A model generated the notes under the pieces. That model did not search any database. It saw nothing but the letters and a program-made list of their open reading frames with translations, and was not told the DNA's origin. From Allolobophora icterica (taxonomy: Eukaryota; Annelida; Clitellata; Crassiclitellata; Lumbricidae), in the NCBI GenBank assembly GCA_963556255.1, contig OY744606.1:80023141-80087140 (forward strand): 64,000 nt of DNA. Direction: 5' to 3'. Below are positions 44,750 through 56,061 of the stretch, one piece after another; within the stretch, counting starts at the first letter, position 1, and each line of letters starts with the position of its first letter. Made by a program: the position numbers and the translations under genes.

Positions 44750-45370
44750 ATTGAGTTCAATCTCTAACTTGATGACGAAAAAAACGGCAAAAAGTCTATT
44801 TTCAAAGGTAGCGTTAGATTGACGTCGGTGACTCTGAGGGTCACAAAATGTCGATAAACACTGGAGGTCTACAACTACTCAGTTAGTAATAAATTAATGG
44901 TAGTTCATGCTATAGTCTAACTTTATGTTCACCCCAAGGCCCTTGATCCGTTCCTTGTCCGGGTTCTGATCAGTCATCGACGGATGAACTTAGAAAACGC
45001 ATTCGTCTTCCTCTGTATTAGCTGTGAGAGGATAGATCGTCAACCACAGAGACGATGGACACTGATTTCTGTAAAACAGCTTCAGCTTCAACACATTTGC
45101 TTATATACCCGCATGCTTTAGGTGTAAGCTTACATTGCGCAAATTATCAAACATGTCCGTTAATGTTCTTTGTTTCTTCGTCCGTTGTTCGTCAGCTTTA
45201 CGTAAGAACATTAAGTCTAAGTTAATAATAAGTTAATAACTAAAACGCAATACAAATAAACACGCTCGTATTGCTTACAACGTCATGACGCGTAACGTCC
45301 TGAGCTTAGATATATAAGTAGAGGCTCAAGCCAGGCATAAAGTGTAACCATAGATCTACTAACAATAGCA
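44750..45370. other. Little recognisable sequence
   Basis: One weak module trace (TAGATTGACGTCGGTGACTC, AAAATGTCGATAAACACTGG, ~44807-44865); otherwise unique sequence without a credible frame. Confidence 0.5.
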
Positions 45371-45439
45371 TATTGTCATTATTGTGTGCACAGTGTGCTT
45401 TTACTAATACATTTTTTGCGGTCCAGAAATTCTTAAGCC

Positions 45440-45904
45440 TTAATTATTTAACACAATTAGATTCAGATTACCGATGCGGAGACGGTGGAGTGGCGATCAT
45501 GACACGAAACTCGGTATCTGCGATCATATTCCAAGCACAAGGCGAAGTCCAGATTCTCAAACTACTCTGGGTGCGGGTACAGACAACTGCCACCGTGGTT
45601 CTTCTTGGCGCTCTTTACCACCCACCCACCCGACCCCCAAACCCAAAACCCACCCACCCACCCCAGGCCGATCTACGTAGCAATGTGTTTGCTTGATTTC
45701 TTTGAATCATCCATCGAGGAAGTCATAAAGGTTGAGCCTGAAGCCCTAATTCTCCTTGGAGGGGATTTCAACCAACTGGATTCGAAGGAAGTCTCCGTCC
45801 GATTTCGCCTTGTTCCTTTGGTCAATCTTCATACTCGGGGTGACAATATATTGGATATGCTGATATGCTCTATGCCAGGCCAGTTAGTCGTTGAACAAAA
45901 ATAA
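45440..45904 (+). pseudogene. LINE endonuclease domain fragment, frameshifted
   Basis: Two plus-strand frames form part of an exonuclease-endonuclease-phosphatase-type domain. The first (to 45696) has GDGGVAIMTRNSVSA, WVRVQT and LGALYHPP. The second (from ~45680) has FFESSIEEVI, ALILLGGDFNQLD with the conserved GDFN, and a TRGDNILDMLI end. A frameshift lies in the C-rich stretch 45615-45670. Family resembles jockey/CR1-group LINE endonucleases, possibly the N-terminus of the family whose RT lies at 60160-61510. Confidence 0.78.
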
Positions 45905-46012
45905 GGTTTACATAGCGCAAGAAAGGACGTCGCCCTCCTTTCTTTATGCTTGGGACTAGCAATGCGTTAATGGCTTTAACCAACGATATTTAGGATAGGA
46001 TCCAGAGTTTAA

Positions 46013-46043
46013 CGACATCTTATGGTAAAGGCCGTTGACATCG
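46013..46043 (-). repeat. Module hairpin, U-rich stem variant
   Basis: In minus orientation CGATGTC pairs with GATGTCG using two G-U pairs. Confidence 0.5.
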
Positions 46044-46134
46044 GCAGAAAGTAGTTTAACAGTTCTCACCGTTCGCATGGTATAATACTACTATGGTGAT
46101 TGAACGAAGCAGGTTTATATAAAATTATATAGCC

Positions 46135-46330
46135 TACTTTGCAAATGATACGGGTGAAAGATATAGGTCGATAAGACTCGGGGTTGAGGCTTCATAATTT
46201 GGTTTTAATAGTAGTAGAATAAAAGCATGATTCCAGTCAATTGGAAATTTACTTTCCTCCCACATTTCATTACACAATTTTAATAAAATTTTAAGAGCAT
46301 TCTTATGAAGTTGTTTTGGTATTTCAACCG
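46135..46330 (-). mobile_element. LINE reverse transcriptase N-terminal block
   Basis: Minus-strand translation reads MWEESKFPIDWNHAFILLLL then a PNYEAS-like stretch; co-linear with 10440-10640. Confidence 0.62.
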
Positions 46331-46375
46331 TGTGTTTTGCGGCACTTTAGCTAGTTAATGATTGAACGAGAAAGG

Positions 46376-46415
46376 CTTATAAACCGCGGGAGAAACATAA
46401 TGTAAAGGTGTCTAA
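46376..46415 (-). promoter_or_regulatory. Promoter-like block
   Basis: Minus strand CCTTAGACACCTTTACATT, 14 bases, GGTTTATAAGCC. Confidence 0.44.
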
Positions 46416-46711
46416 GGGTGACTTAAATTTATTCGTAGCGTCCAACTTTTCTCCCCAAACAAAGTAAAACCACCAACTGTGGTATTCTGTGTAAATGTGA
46501 AAAAATATAACATATATGATATATGATGCGCAATTCATATTTGGCAATGAATTCATAATGCAGAGAAGAAGGAGAACAAGGACAAGAACAAGAAAATGGC
46601 GGAGGAGGAAGCGAAAGAAGATGTCTAAACAGAGTAGAACACTATTTCGGTTATACGGTGTTTAACGACCTCTTGCGATGTCAATGTACTTTGCGATTGT
46701 TTTAAAGTATT

Positions 46712-46970
<259 letters not shown>

Positions 46971-47002
46971 ACCAAAGGCGCAGAATGGCCAATGAATCTA
47001 AA

Positions 47003-47047
47003 GCTATGGACAAGTGTTTCTAGTGGATAGCATTATAAAGGTGTCGT
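47003..47047 (-). promoter_or_regulatory. Promoter-like block, weak TATA
   Basis: Minus strand CGACACCTTTATAATGC, ~16 bases, CCATAGCTTTAG. Confidence 0.32.
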
Positions 47048-47395
47048 TCATAAGAATTTTGTACAGTTCTGCATGAGTTCATATCAAACAAATATTAATC
47101 GGCGGTTGGTGTAGTAATAATGCCAGAGTTTCACGACATTTTATTGATACCAGTGCCGTTGAAGTCGCCCTCCTGTTTCAGGTGTGGAATTGGCACAACC
47201 AGGGTCGTCACTACGAGAAATGGCAATGTTAATGCGCCATGTCATGGTTATCCTGTCATGTTACGATGACAACTCGTAGTTTTCAGTTTTTATATCCATT
47301 AAACTTTCGTGAATTGTTAACAATTGGTAGGACAAAATGACGTCTACGGCTCTGGCTGCGACAGCACGTCTTTGCACTGGAAAATGCAATGCTTT

Positions 47396-47434
47396 TAAGA
47401 CACCTTTAAAACGTATATTACAAAGGCTATAGAT
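47396..47434 (+). promoter_or_regulatory. Promoter-like block
   Basis: TTAAGACACCTTTAAAACG, 13 bases, GGCTATAGATG. Confidence 0.44.
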
Positions 47435-47540
47435 GAATATTTCTGAGTCGGTTTATTAATTCACGTGCTGAAGAAAATCTACGCATTGTTGTTGTTTAAA
47501 TTGGAGTTTGAGAGCTCTCATGATAAGGTTATGGTATGGT

Positions 47541-48056
47541 TTCTGGGAATTTATAAAGCGCCTCTCACAGTGCAATCTACTCAGAGGCACCTCAGCGTGC
47601 AAGCCTCGCAGAAACAGAAAATACTTCAGACGACGAGCCCAGTTACCAGGGTTCCACGGAGTACCAAGGGAAGGAAGTTCCATAGGGATGGGCCCACGAC
47701 AACGAAAGAGCGAGACTGAGCCACGGCAGACCTCACCTGGGGAACAAAACGCTGATTCAGAGAGCGTAGGGGTCGATGAGAAGAAGCAGAGAGAGGTTTG
47801 CGCATCAGGTCACAAATATAGGCTGGAGCTAAGCCTTGTTGCGCCTTAGAAACAAAGTGTTATGATCTTGAAGTGGACATTCATAGAGTATGAGAAGTTC
47901 GGAAAGTGAGCTGAGAATAGTGAGAAATCAAGTTTAGATAATTGCTGCTTTATACCAAACCAAATGAGTTTTAGAAGAGTTTAGGTTCATCCGATAAGAG
48001 CGAAATTCTTGAGAAATGGAGTCAATGGATCGAACAAGAAGAAGTTGGCCAGCTTA
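47541..48056 (-). mobile_element. L2-group LINE fragment (family of 14631), internally deleted
   Basis: The 3' end GCGCTTTATAAATTCCCAG matches 14660-14680. It continues through the region matching 14800-14990 (CCTTGTTGCGCCTTAGA / GCTGAGCCTTAGAGAC) and, after a deletion, 15390-15540 (TTGATTTCTCACTA ..., CAACTTCTTCTTGTTCGATC in sense). Coding frame lost. Confidence 0.8.
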
Positions 48057-48129
48057 TTAAGATTATGGCCCCCTTACCCAGTTTGCATGACATTCAATAT
48101 TTATCTCTAAAACATAATACACCCGTTTT

Positions 48130-48335
48130 TTCCACTATTAGTAAATGGTTTCGTACAGTCCACTGTCTTAGTGCTCTTGCTTCTTTTGAGGATTTCTGCG
48201 AGTCGGCTTATCCAACTCTAGTCCTTTCCACTGCAGTTTGAGGGAGGTAGGATTTCCCTATGTTCTCGACCAAGCTAAGGAAGTTTATTCTCCCCCACCC
48301 CCAGTTTAGCTGCTTCCTTTGAGCGTGGCTTTTTT
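48130..48335 (+). repeat. Dispersed family E, copy 2
   Basis: GTACAGTCCACTGTCTTAG, CCAACTCTAGTCCTTTCCAC and GAGGGAGGTAGGATTTCCC align with 43880. Confidence 0.68.
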
Positions 48336-48939
48336 CGTTTAGGCTGCTTTCAACGCGAAGATGTTTCAAGTTTAAGTTCGGATCGGTGTGGACTTGTCTT
48401 TTCCGTAGCTCTGAAAAATCAATTGGTCAAACATTTTGCAGTAGGATTCCATTAGCGATTGGATGAAAAGGTTTACAAGTCTACAAGTTTATATTTTTGC
48501 TCCTAATTATTGTATATATAGGCCTAGTGCCTAGTAATATGATCGATTTGAGCTTTTGGAATGTTTCTGGTAGGTCATTGTCACCTACTAAGACGAAGAC
48601 CATCCTCATGGGGCAAATATCGATGGTTCATCAGGGAGCTCTGTGTTCCAGTCTCCAGTCAGCAAGGGCGTCGACCTTACGTGCTGGTCCTGCGCTCCCA
48701 GACATCGATGCAGGCGCACCGTGCCTTCTCATGCATTGGACATTCATAGACTTGAACAGTCGTACATTAACAATTCGTAACATTGCGCTGCCCGCTGCTC
48801 AGGAAACATTTTGAAATCTCGAAGTCGCATTTGTTTAAATCTGCTATAGGTAGCTACGTTAATCGCCTTTTAAAGGTTCTTGTAGAGCGTTATGTAAATG
48901 ACCATAGACATGCATACATACCTATTAGTCATCCCATTT

Positions 48940-49135
48940 GTACTGTTAAGTTATATTGTTTACACTGTCTTAGAGCGGTTTTTGGGATTGCTGCGAGCCG
49001 GTTACCTGTTGCTTAGTCTACCTTAGTCCCTGCCATTGCAGGATGAGGGAGGTAGGATTTTAACTGCTCTCAAGACCAGCTTTAGAAAATTTACTCTTCC
49101 CCAGTTCAAATGTTTTCTTGAAACTTGGCTTTTGC
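48940..49135 (+). repeat. Dispersed family E, copy 3
   Basis: GTCCCTGCCATTGCAGGATG, GGAGGTAGGATTTTAACTGC and TACTCTTCCCCAGTTCAAATG align with the other two copies. Confidence 0.7.
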
Positions 49136-49207
49136 GTTTCATGCTGCACATAAAGCTCATGTACCAAAAGAGACGAATTAATAACAGTCTTTATTACGGT
49201 CACATAT

Positions 49208-49244
49208 TTATATCAATAGACATCTCCGAGTTAATGGTGTCTAA
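49208..49244 (-). promoter_or_regulatory. Promoter-like block
   Basis: Minus strand GTTTAGACACCATTAACTCG, then TATTGATATAAATATG. Follows family E as the 44105 block does, so both belong to one duplicated unit. Confidence 0.36.
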
Positions 49245-50251
49245 ACTGATCTGCCTTTGCATCTTTTCCCTCCATCCATTTAAAAAAAGCCACAATTTCA
49301 GAAACTGTCATTGCTATCGGAGCTCAAATTAAAATAATGTCTTTGTATCGTCCTCATCGTCTTCATCATTAATTGAGTTTTATTGAACAGTTTAATTCCA
49401 TTTTATGGCCACATAGGCCGTTGACGTCGACCTCCTCCTTTTCCCACGCACTATAGTTTATTCCTGATCGCTACGTCAAGTCCGAAGAACAAGATCCGAT
49501 TGCAGGGAAACGAAAGAGGAGAGTTGGTCTAATAGGTTAATCAAAGTTAAAATAATTATCAATTATGTTAACGTCTCAGATCTGTTTAGCAGACGAGGCA
49601 CAAAAATCTTTCTTCAGAAAAACTCTTATGCACTGAAAATTACAGATGAAAATCTGTTGCCCTTCTCTCCCATTTTGGCGCTTAAGGAGCGTGGCGCCTC
49701 TAGCGAATGAACGTCAAACGAATCGCTCGATTTTATTCCAGGCAAAGACTGACATGCAGAGAAACACATACAAATACACATGCAGATACATACACAGAGG
49801 TAGACACAAACCAACACAGACAAACAAACAAAGAGATATACAGACAGATTCAGTTGATCAAATCTTATCAAATCTCCAACAATCAAATCCATCGGATGTC
49901 AGACAACGCTAGAGGTTGATTTTTGAACTCATGGAAGAGACCACACAGGCATACACAGACAAACAGACAGACAGACATTCTGAGCCTAGTTATTCTTTAC
50001 TACGATTCTAAATACAGGTCGAGTTTGAACTGAGTTGTTTGGATCAGTCGCTATATTAATTATTTGAATGAATGAATGAGCCAATGAATGAATGAATGCA
50101 CGAATGAATGATCGAATGAGTGAAAGAACGAATTAATTATTCAATTTTACTTAATTCAGGCTTCGGAATAACATTGCACTAGGGCGGAAGTGGTCGAGTT
50201 CTAACTAACATTGATGACTGTTAACACGAGTGTTCGTATACGTCAAAATGG

Positions 50252-50292
50252 ATTTATATAGCTTAAACTAATACTTTTAAAAGGTGTCTAAT
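50252..50292 (-). promoter_or_regulatory. Promoter-like block
   Basis: Minus strand AATTAGACACCTTTTAAAAG, 13 bases, GCTATATAAATCC. Confidence 0.48.
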
Positions 50293-50702
50293 TGAGCTTA
50301 TTGTCGGTAAAAATTATCCAGTGTTTAACAATATCTTCTGCCTGCGAGGTTTATTGAAAAACCTGAAATATGAATTTATGCTTCGGAAAAAGTCTTTAGA
50401 GACGAAAAATATGAACGTGAGAGCGTGTATGGACACCAAGAACCTTCTTAATGGGTAATGCAGTGAGCGTCAATGCCTCTGAGAGAATCTATAATTATGG
50501 CCACCGAAATTAGCGTTGGTGGTCACTGAAAAGAATCGCTAAGGAAGGTTTAGGTTATCACGCGCTGTCGTGAAGTAAATCAGTGAAGTTCAGAGGCAGT
50601 ATTTCAGAAATCCTAAAGAAACATTATCGATAGTATACAGCAATAAAAAAAGCGAGAAGAAGAAACAGAAGAGGTTGAAAGCGATCTCTGGATAGTCCCC
50701 GG

Positions 50703-50738
50703 CGCCGCCGCCATCCGCCGCCGCCGCCGCCGCCGCTA
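50703..50738. repeat. (CCG)n tract
   Basis: GCC/CCG repeats directly inside the left inverted repeat. Confidence 0.95.
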
Positions 50739-51015
50739 AGCTCTCAAGTCGAAACCAGTCGCTAAGCTATCGACTGCTAGCGACTTCGTTCACTTAATAT
50801 TTTGCTTGTTATTTTTACCACGGTTTCAAATTTTCGATTTGATGAAGATATCAGGAGCAGGACATGAGCAGCAAATGCAATACAATACAATACAATATTC
50901 ATTTTTTGAGGAAAACAAGCTGATATGCCGCAACTTGGTACATTATAAGTGAGATAGTATGCTCTGTTGGTAAGAGTTCTTACAGAGAATACGGGGTATA
51001 TGTGGCGTTCTCCGG

Positions 51016-51053
51016 CCCGTCCGGACGCCTGCACTATCGTCGCGCCGGACGGG
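51016..51053. repeat. Perfect 9-bp-arm inverted repeat
   Basis: CCCGTCCGG (51016-51024) and CCGGACGGG (51045-51053), 20-base spacer. Confidence 0.85.
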
Positions 51054-51064
51054 TTTCCGTGTGG

Positions 51065-51430
51065 TGGTGACTCCAGCCCACTGCCCGTCTGGAGCCCCAC
51101 CAGAGTCACTCTGCCTTGTCTACTTCCAACGTAAAATGGGTCTTCACTATCTCTGCTCCTAGTGACCGTTACTATCAGGGGAGATTCAGGATTGGCCGCT
51201 TAAGAAAGGCAACACTATACAGTTCTGTCTCTGGGTCTGACTCTGCTTCTTCCGCGGTCGCCGGATGGGCAACGTCCTGCAGGATGGCCGTCCTTCAGAA
51301 CAGGGTTCGTTCTTTAATCAGCAGGAGTCTTCCTCTTCTATGTGCCTTCTTAGCTACGGGCTTCCTCCAACTCTCCACCTGATCTAAACCTTGGCGTACC
51401 ATTCTACATCTCGTGACTCGAACTATCGCC
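51065..51430 (+). repeat. Dispersed family C, copy 4
   Basis: Aligns with 25737-26110 over its length: CTTGTCTACTTCCAACGTAA, TCTTCCGCGGTCGCCGGATG, GCAACGTCCTGCAGGATG, TCTTCTATGTGCCTTCTTAG. It marks the start of the GC-rich island. Confidence 0.78.
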
Positions 51431-52399
51431 ATTTATAATGGACACCAAACGTTTTCTAAGTATCGGAAACAAGGAATACATGCGACAAGTCTCTGCATCA
51501 CATCGTCCTAGACACCGGTCTATTGGGCAACTGTCAATGGCAACTCTCTACGTCGTGTCGTCTAGGCACCTGTCCATACGTCTTCCCACCGTACGTACCT
51601 CTCGCTCCATTTCCGTGCAGGGCATACCGGCCTCACACGTATTTTGTCATGCACCACATTTACGGATAAGTTTCCTTACCCTTCCTCTGTGTTGGCAATT
51701 GTCGACCAACACAGTAATAAATTATGCTTCGAAAGATAACGGTAAAGGTAGGGCACTCGGATAGTGAAGGTCCTCTCTCTATAACCTTCCTATCTACACA
51801 CAGAACTTCGTTCCGACCTACGTACGAGGGGGCCCATCCTCGCACTTCAGTCAGTTCTCAGAGCTGTGTGTTACGACAAGCAAATATGTTTCTACCTGGG
51901 TATCCGACTACCCGGACTTTCACGTGTCGCTCTCTTGGTCTGCGTTAATGCCCCTTTTACCTGGGGACGCTCGTACACTTCACCTTGGGACTCTGACTAG
52001 CTGAACTTCAGCTAGGAAAACACGGACATCTCTCTTCCAAACATGGGTTCCCGACTACCCGAAAGTTCACGTATCGTTTACTCATGGCCTGATTCAATGT
52101 CCCTTTTACCTGGTACTCGCGTACTCTTCACCCTGGGATCTGACCCGCTGTATCTTCTCGTTGCGGCGTATCCCTACCCGGTTTACATAACCTTTTACAC
52201 GGTTGTGTTTTCCCGGGAGCTCACAGACTCGTAGGCTTCATTTCTGAGTACACAGACTCGATTCTACTAACGGCACCAGTGGAGTAACTATCAGTACGGT
52301 TACCCCATTATTTCACACAGACCTGTGTTTTCACTTCCCACTGCGGGAAGTTTCCTGTCTTCCACGCACCTGAACGATCAACGGTCAGATTGTACGGGC

Positions 52400-52700
52400 A
52401 GTTCCCCGAGCCGAGAAGTTTGCAGTTAGTTCCGCGAGCCAAGATTTGCGGTAGACCGGAGTTAGGTAGGCCAAAGGAAGATATGCGGGAAAACCGCGAG
52501 AGTAACTATGACGGAAGTAAAACATCCAAAGGAAGAAACTTGTGGTAGACCGCGAGTTAAGACGTATAAATGCATAATTGTTTATTGTGAATTGTATACT
52601 CTAATATGTTTAGGCTTTTATGTATAGTTGAGATATTTCGGTTTGACCGCGAGTTGAGAGATTGCGGTTAGTCCCGCGAGTTAAAAGAAAGGTGGGTAAG
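52400..52700. repeat. Degenerate CCGCGAGTTA repeats
   Basis: Repeated GACCGCGAGTTAAGA, GTTCCGCGAGCCAAGA and GTCCCGCGAGTTAAAAG motifs at irregular spacing (30-100 bp). Confidence 0.6.
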
Positions 52701-52714
52701 TTACCCGATATAAT

Positions 52715-53950
52715 CGAACGGAACCAACGGGGTCACCCTCCCCGTACAAATCGAACTGTCACCACCGGGGTCTTGCCCCATCTTTATCGAACGTCACCAA
52801 CGGAGTCTGCTTCCCCGTACTTTCGAACAGAATCAACCTGGTAACTCTTCCGGTACACGTCGAGCGGTCACCAACGGGCCTGCTTCCCCGTCTTTACCGA
52901 TAAAGACCTGTGTTTTCTGTATTAGTCAAGATCGGTCTCTCCCCGAGGTTTACTCAGCCTGTTAAACTTCCACAATCGGGCTTCAGACCGGCTCGCGATC
53001 TAACGGCAGGGTGGGCCCCAGCCCTGTCGCATCGGCGGTCAATCCAACACCCAAGAGTGATTAGTTTTGCTGTAACTCGGGATCGCTCCGGTTAACTTTA
53101 TATGGACGATACTTGAACTGAGTTATCACCAACCGGGTCTTTGCCCGTGTATCTCTGACTGCAACCACCGGGTCTTTGCCCGCGTATCTCTCTGACTGCT
53201 ACCACCAGGCTTTGCCCGTATATCTCCGACGGTCAACACCGGGTCTTTGCCCGCGTATCTCTCTGACTGCAACCACCGGGCTTTGCCCGTGTATCTCAAA
53301 CGGTCAACTGCGGAGCCTTTCCGCGTGTCTATCAGACGGTCACCAGCGCGGTCTTTCCGTGTATATATCCAACGGTCAACAACGGGGCTTTTCCCCGGAC
53401 TCTACCGATACAGACCTGTGAGCCTTTATCTCTCACGATCGGTCTTTCCCTGTAACGCGAACCAGATACCGACGGGACCTTTTCCCCCGTCTTTTGTACA
53501 GACCTGTGTGTGTATCGAGCGGAACCACCGGGGCCTTCCCCGAACTATCGAACGGTCACCGACTGGGGCTGCTTCCCAGTCTTTATCGAACGGGACCGCC
53601 GGGGTGTTTCCCCGGACTATCGAACGGTTTACCAGCGGGGTCGCCTTCCCCGGACTTTACCGACACAGACCTGTGAGCCTTTATTTCTCACGATCGGTCT
53701 TTCTCCTGTATATATCAAACCAGACATCCATCGGTCTTTCCAGTATATATCGAAACGAACATCTACGGGGTCTGCTTCCCCGTCTTTTGACACAGACCTG
53801 TTATCTGCGGGGTCCTTCCCCGTCTTTACCGAACGGAACCAGCGAACCAGACACCGACGGGACCTTTCCCGTCTATCTATCGAACTGAACCGCCGGGGTC
53901 GCCTTCCCCGGACTTTACCGACACAGACCTCACGATCGGTCTTTCCCCGA
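52715..53950. repeat. GC-rich tandem array of ~34-38 bp hairpin units
   Basis: About 25-30 diverged units. Each is a small inverted repeat of the type ACCGGGG-loop-CCCCGGA followed by a TATCGAACGGTC-like linker. Stems differ but keep pairing: GACTGGG with CCCAGTC (53561-53567, 53575-53581), GACGGG with CCCGTC (53471-53476, 53486-53491; 53856-53861, 53868-53873), GCGGA with TCCGC (53310-53314, 53320-53324). A larger unit, GACC-GTGAG-loop-CTCAC-GATCGGTC, recurs at 53415 and 53667. The 213-codon frame at 53247 is a by-product of the repeats. Confidence 0.8.
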
Positions 53951-54281
53951 ATCAGCCTTCCATGATCAGACTCGGTACTGCTCGCGATCTACAACAGAGC
54001 GGGCCCTTACTCCGTTGGATCGGCGTTTTGCCAGCACTGGTCAGACCGCCTTTGGAGCGGCTGTCACTCGGGAGCGCACTGATTAGCCTTGTACCGGACG
54101 CCGTGTCCGTAAAATCATTCGTAACCGAACCGGTAACCAACGACACTAAAGCACCGTGTCGCTGTACATGTAGAGCGCAACTTCGCCGCTCTACAATATA
54201 GGCAATGCACCGTGAGGCAAGCTCTATGCATCCATCTGCAAACTATGGTCTCGCACGTAAAATATATTCGGGCCTCCATAC

Positions 54282-54326
54282 TTATATACTAGCCCATATA
54301 TACCTTTTCAAATACAGGTGTCTAAG
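54282..54326 (-). promoter_or_regulatory. Promoter-like block inside the island
   Basis: Minus strand CCTTAGACACCTGTATTTG, 10-14 bases, GGTATATATGGGC, with a second TATATAAG further on. Confidence 0.38.
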
Positions 54327-54559
54327 GTATCGAAATCAACCTATGATAATAAGGGCCGCCCTAGCTCTAGGCATTAAATATTGGACCGAAATACGTCTAA
54401 TATTATTCTAATTAATAATTTAAATCGTTAAGATGGAAAACATAAGCTAAAACTTAAATATTGTCAACTATTAAATCGCGTTAACGCTACCATCTACGCA
54501 TCGGCCGCTGATGCCCTCCGATGCATTATATCGTCGGATACCGCGTCAACAACACAGCT

Positions 54560-55370
54560 ATTATTGATAAAACCTACATTCAGGCCCTGTGGCCAATCCG
54601 CCACATATATAGATGTTGTCGTTTTTGGTAAAGTGAATTTATACATTATACGAAGAGTTGATTACAAAGAGGGGAAATACGCAGGGGGAGAATTCCCTGG
54701 ATTGGGGGTTCAACCCTCTAGTCTTACTTTGGATCCCCACAGTTGTCGTCAGTGCACAATCAGAGGGTCATTTCCAACACCTCAGTTGTGCTGGTGCAAT
54801 TTAGCATTATTTGATTCTGAATCTCTGACAAAGTGAAGAAATTTCCATGGTGTATCTTGTATGCATTCTTGAATTTTCTCAACAAAGGAACTGATTTTGA
54901 TTCGAGTTTGACTTGCAAAACTGCTGGCGTTGCTGCGTTGAAATCTGCTGCTTTCAAATTTCGCTGACATCAGTTTGCAAAATACGAATAAAATATTCAA
55001 CTCCACGTGGATCCAAGTCTAACACCCAGTCTTTTTTCTACAACTCTCACACTGGGAATAAGTGCCGGTGTACACGATTCTCGTTCTCTGCTACTTTCTG
55101 AAAGAAGCACGCATCAGCAGTTTCGGCCAACTGGTTGGCCGTAAGATCGGGTACTGCTATAAATCCTCCTCGCTTCATTCGATTTATCAAGCGCTCAATT
55201 TCACGAATTCACATTAACATTAAATTTCACAGTCATCGGTCTGTCCCCTGTCAGCATGCCCACGTCCCATATTGGACCCGTATAGACTATAGAGCCCATG
55301 TGGGTTCCATCTAATGCCAACGGAAATGATGGCACGGTCAGTACAGTATGCGGTAAAATGCATTATATTG
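54560..55370 (-). other. Possible decayed coding region, unidentified
   Basis: The minus strand has several adjoining short open stretches in more than one frame with protein-like composition, broken by stops (e.g. 54782-55006). I do not recognise a family. It lies within the candidate element and could be a remnant of its gene. Confidence 0.3.
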
Positions 55371-55372
55371 TT

Positions 55373-55411
55373 AGGTAATCAGGTATGTCCAGTAGACATA
55401 CCTGATTACCT
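55373..55411. repeat. Perfect 17-bp-arm hairpin
   Basis: AGGTAATCAGGTATGTC (55373-55389), 5-base loop, exact reverse complement (55395-55411). Confidence 0.97.
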
Positions 55412-55551
55412 GAGAAGTCGATAGCAAGTCGCTAAGTCAGTCGATAAGTCTAAGCGACTTAGTCAGTCGATAGGCATGCGACTTAGTCGACTGAGTCGCT
55501 AAGTCAGTCGCTAACTCATCAAGTCAGTCGCTAACTCCTTAGCGACTGACT
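55412..55551. repeat. AGTCGCTAAG direct and inverted repeat cluster
   Basis: At least ten AGTCGCTAAG/AGTCGATAAG or CTTAGCGACT units in both orientations, forming overlapping palindromes. The same decamers occur near 50755-50790 at the other side of the candidate element. Confidence 0.9.
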
Positions 55552-55797
55552 CCGGGGACTATCTCTGGACACATCGTCCGCATCGTCAAATGAAGAAGGA
55601 AAACAATCCATACCTACACAACAGCCAGTACTAACTAGCCGACAATCAACTGACGATGAAGATACAGTTGAAAATACATATGAAGATACCAATAGTGATG
55701 AAGGTGAGGTCTGTCCGTGTGTTTAAATCTCTGACGCTTTTTCTGTTGATGACATGAGTAACTTCAAGTATAGATTTCCCGATCATTAAATTAGTTT

Positions 55798-55990
55798 TTG
55801 TTGCTGTTTAACAACACTGTATCCGAACAAAGACGATTGTCGTCGCCTCCTCTTTTCTCCAACCTTGGAACTGGCAATACCAGAGTTTAAGTATATTGTT
55901 AATTAAATAGTTATTAAATTGTTGGATAGTTTCTGTTTAACGATTCTGTATCATAACAAAGATGATCAACGTCGCCTTTCTTTATTAAAG
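55798..55990 (-). mobile_element. Two tandem retroposon 3' ends
   Basis: Plus strand TTGCTGTTTAACAACACTGT ... ACGATTGTCGTCGCCTCCTC ... CTTGGAACTGGCAATACCAG, and again TTCTGTTTAACGATTCTGT ... AAAGATGATCAACGTCGCC. Confidence 0.65.
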
Positions 55991-56015
55991 TAATTTCATT
56001 ACAGCGTTAAGTCGT

Positions 56016-56061
56016 TCGGATTATTTATAGAATCAGCTGAAACTGTTTCAAGGGTGTTTAA
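56016..56061 (-). promoter_or_regulatory. Promoter-like block, variant
   Basis: Minus strand TTTAAACACCCTTGAAACAG, 12 bases, TCTATAAATAATCC. Confidence 0.36.

Larger units (their letters stand above)
50691..55563. mobile_element. Candidate 4.87-kb element bounded by 12-bp inverted repeats
   Basis: GATAGTCCCCGG (50691-50702) and CCGGGGACTATC (55552-55563) are perfect inverted repeats, each with TCTG outside (50687-50690; 55564-55567). Just inside both ends lie AGTCGCTAAG/CTTAGCGACT repeats. Base composition and repeat content inside differ from the surroundings. No transposase was recognised. It may be a non-autonomous DNA transposon or a composite. Confidence 0.5.

Noticed and set aside
48497..48814. 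105-codon plus-strand frame as a host gene
   Set aside because: No domain, lies between repeat family E copies, and there is no conserved neighbour or splice-supported extension.
53247..53888. 213-codon plus-strand frame in the GC island and an overlapping 151-codon frame
   Set aside because: Both translate the hairpin array; two overlapping frames give equally repetitive peptides, and unit lengths are not multiples of three.
52715..53950. CRISPR-like array
   Set aside because: Units are diverged throughout, linkers are as similar as the repeats, no unique spacers exist, and the context is eukaryotic.
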